Source: Cellulomonas sp. (GTDB lineage Bacteria; Actinomycetota; Actinomycetes; Actinomycetales; Cellulomonadaceae). Taken from it: a stretch of 5,878 bases of DNA. The translations under genes were made by a program, and so were the position numbers. The DNA lies in assembly GCA_027451305.1 (NCBI GenBank), contig DAIDJQ010000171.1:1-5878 (forward strand), read 5' to 3'. The notes under the pieces were generated by a model. The model did no database searches. It was not told where the DNA came from and worked only from the letters and a program-made list of their open reading frames with translations. This document shows, piece by piece, positions 4,779-5,878 of this stretch; the first letter of the stretch is position 1; every line of letters begins with the position of its first letter.

Positions 4779-5156
4779 ATGAGCGGTGTGGTCCGGACCA
4801 AGCGGGTCTACGACGACCCGGCACCCGAGGACGGCTACCGGGTGCTGGTGGACCGGCTGTGGCCCCGCGGGGTCAGCCACGAGCGGGCCGCCGTCGGCAC
4901 CTGGCTCAAGGAGGTCGCGCCGAGCACCGAGCTGCGGACCTGGTGGGACCACGACCCGGCCCGCCTCGAGGCGTTCGCGGCCCGGTACCGGGCCGAGCTC
5001 GACGGCAACCCGGCGGTCGACGAGCTCCGCTGGCTCCTGCACCGGCATCCGGTGGTCACGCTCGTCTACGCCGCCCGTGACCGGCACCTCAACCAGGCCG
5101 AGGTGCTGCGCGCCTACCTCGCGGCGCGCCCGGCCGGCGCGCCGCCGACCACCTGA
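4779..5156 (+). CDS. DUF488 family protein (YeaO-like)
   Basis: A 125-residue cytosolic protein matching the DUF488/COG3189 family, to which E. coli YeaO belongs (usual length 115-130). The family's conserved blocks are in order: RVYDDPAPEDGYRVLVDRLW (9-28) followed by PRG, LKEVAPSTELRTWWDHDP (43-60), a helical FAARYRAEL (66-74), and TLVYAARDRHLNQAEVLRAYL (94-114). The biochemical activity of this family is not established, and I do not propose one. The ATG at 4779 has GAGGTG ending four bases upstream, and the first family-like residues follow within ten codons. The gene is separated from DUF2249 by a strong terminator hairpin but lies on the same strand. It converges on the downstream membrane-protein gene with only 13 bp between stops. 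Confidence 0.93.
   Translation: MSGVVRTKRVYDDPAPEDGYRVLVDRLWPRGVSHERAAVGTWLKEVAPSTELRTWWDHDPARLEAFAARYRAELDGNPAVDELRWLLHRHPVVTLVYAARDRHLNQAEVLRAYLAARPAGAPPTT
5121..5145. terminator. 10-bp perfect hairpin at the end of the DUF488 gene
   Basis: GCGGCGCGCC (5121-5130) and GGCGCGCCGC (5136-5145) form a perfect stem with a five-base loop, inside the last codons of the DUF488 gene (Ala/Gly/Pro-rich tail). Between convergent genes with only 13 bp to share, a terminator buried in coding sequence is plausible and could act on both transcripts. The Ala/Gly/Pro codon bias alone could also produce it. Confidence 0.35.
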
Positions 5157-5169
5157 CCGCGGCGCCCGG

Positions 5170-5676
5170 CTAGCCCTGCTGGGAGCCCTGCCCCGGGCCC
5201 GGCTGCGCGGCCCGGTCCGCCTCGGCAGCCTGCAGCCTCGTCAGGATCTGCTGGATCGCCTCGTCCTGGGCCATCAGGTGCACCTGGATCTGCTTGGCCT
5301 CCTCCAGCACCGCGGACGCGTCGTTGTAGGTGGCCAGCGACCGCTCGTCGGCCGCGGCCGCCTGCACGTTCTGCCCGACGATGATGATCGGCAGCAGGAC
5401 GAGCTGGAGGAACGTCTGCGCGATCCACGCGACGATGATGATCGTGTTGCCGGTCTTGAACGCCGCCGGGGCGCTGACCAGGGTCAGCAGCGTGAACAGG
5501 TAGGCGGTCCACATGGTGCCGACGATCAGCGTGATGCGCAGACCGACCCGTGCGTTGAACCGGCCGACCATCCCGCTGCCGTGCACCTTGGCCGCGGACG
5601 CGGCGACCTTGGGCGGGCCGGTCTCCCGGCGCCGCGCGACGTGCGGGTGCTGGACGTACTCGAAGAGGTCGGGCAT
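5170..5676 (-). CDS. small two-helix membrane protein, DUF1003-like
   Basis: A 168-residue protein. After a hydrophilic, basic N-terminus (1-44) come two hydrophobic segments, about 47-69 (ITLIVGTMWTAYLFTLLTLV) and about 78-101 (NTIIIVAWIAQTFLQLVLLP). A GQNVQ turn and a charged, probably coiled-coil helix (about 108-155, LEEAKQIQVHLMAQDEAIQQ) follow, then a Gln/Gly/Pro-rich tail. The order 'FN - TM1 - TM2 - I(I/L)xxQN - acidic helix' resembles DUF1003 membrane proteins of unknown function, but several family positions differ, so this is a likeness rather than a firm assignment. No signal peptide is seen. I chose ATG at 5676-5674; the frame is open to 5811 but the extra residues look non-coding. 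There is no Shine-Dalgarno, and GATACT ends six bases upstream, so translation may be leaderless. It converges with the DUF488 gene. Confidence 0.85.
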   Translation of the reverse strand: MPDLFEYVQHPHVARRRETGPPKVAASAAKVHGSGMVGRFNARVGLRITLIVGTMWTAYLFTLLTLVSAPAAFKTGNTIIIVAWIAQTFLQLVLLPIIIVGQNVQAAAADERSLATYNDASAVLEEAKQIQVHLMAQDEAIQQILTRLQAAEADRAAQPGPGQGSQQG

Positions 5677-5682
5677 GGAGGG

Positions 5683-5688
5683 AGTATC
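5683..5688 (-). promoter_or_regulatory. -10-like element of the membrane-protein gene, probably leaderless
   Basis: On the minus strand GATACT (5688-5683) matches four of six bases of TATAAT and ends six bases before the ATG at 5676. The bases between are pyrimidines (CCCTCC), so no ribosome binding site exists. No -35 is recognisable. Confidence 0.4.
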
Positions 5689-5751
5689 CCGGCGGTTCGC
5701 GGCGCGGACGCGCAGGCAGGCCGGGTCCGGGCGTGCGAAGGTCGGACACGG

Positions 5752-5767
5752 CGACCACCGGTGGTCG
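5752..5767. promoter_or_regulatory. 16-bp perfect palindrome, operator candidate
   Basis: CGACCACCGGTGGTCG reads the same on both strands. It lies in the 113-bp divergent gap between the membrane-protein gene and the partial gene starting at 5790, 22 bp before that start. Its place near a start codon between divergent genes suits a dimeric repressor site. No regulator gene for it is visible in the window. Confidence 0.45.
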
Positions 5768-5789
5768 TCCGCCGCGAGGAGGAGCTGCC

Positions 5790-5878
5790 ATGCAGGGTTC
5801 GACGCCCGCACCGTCGACGCCGGGAACGACCCCGCGGCCGGGCACGGCCGGCTGGATGCGACCGCTCGGGCGCACCGG
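5790..5878 (+). CDS. unidentified protein, N-terminal fragment
   Basis: ATG at 5790 is preceded by an unusually strong purine-rich Shine-Dalgarno, GAGGAGGAG (5776-5784), at a five-base distance. The frame stays open to the window's edge, giving MQGSTPAPSTPGTTPRPGTA followed by GWMRPLGRT. The first 20 residues are rich in Thr, Pro and Ser and look disordered. Then GWMRPLGR may lead into a folded or membrane domain. I do not recognise the family from 29 residues. It diverges from the DUF1003-like gene. The start is credible because of the ribosome binding site; the identity is unknown. Confidence 0.6.
   Translation, partial: MQGSTPAPSTPGTTPRPGTAGWMRPLGRT

Overview
The window comes from a very GC-rich chromosome. 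Strong G/C third-position bias, frequent GTG starts, apparently leaderless promoters and actinobacterial-type MoaA and DUF2249 proteins point to an actinomycete (Actinomycetota); I cannot place the genus. Nearly all of it is coding, no stretch over 300 bases lacks a gene, and I see no mobile element, RNA gene or CRISPR array.

Left part (1-2239), molybdenum cofactor (Moco) synthesis. The window opens with the last 30 codons of a moaD-like sulfur-carrier gene on the plus strand, ending Gly-Gly-stop. It converges on a tight minus-strand operon, mog - moaE - moaA (transcribed right to left). Its junctions are a one-base TGATG overlap and a one-base gap. Together these genes cover the radical-SAM cyclisation of GTP (MoaA, with MoaC not seen here), sulfur insertion (MoaD/MoaE) and adenylylation of molybdopterin (Mog).

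Centre (2240-4650), a possible redox or nitrogen-oxide module. A 36-bp divergent, locally AT-rich promoter separates mog from a plus-strand winged-helix regulator of the SufR-like (COG2345) type with three C-terminal cysteines. It is followed by a cytochrome P450 whose I-helix lacks the usual acidic residue, and then a DUF2249 protein with a CGCGGH motif. A 9+9 bp dyad in the second AT-rich island lies upstream of the DUF2249 gene. My working hypothesis, which is inference, is that the regulator senses a redox or NO-type signal through a metal cluster, controls the P450 and DUF2249 genes, and is linked to Moco supply for a molybdoenzyme such as nitrate reductase.

Right part (4651-5878). A perfect 17-bp hairpin probably ends the DUF2249 transcript. 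A DUF488 (YeaO-like) gene follows. It converges on a minus-strand gene for a small two-helix membrane protein resembling DUF1003. A divergent gene begins at 5790 behind a very strong ribosome binding site and runs off the window, with a perfect 16-bp palindrome just upstream.

Two genes, moaA and the P450, carry short perfect direct duplications that copy their own stop codon. Three genes have a -10-like hexamer 6-7 bases before the start codon and no Shine-Dalgarno, suggesting leaderless mRNAs.
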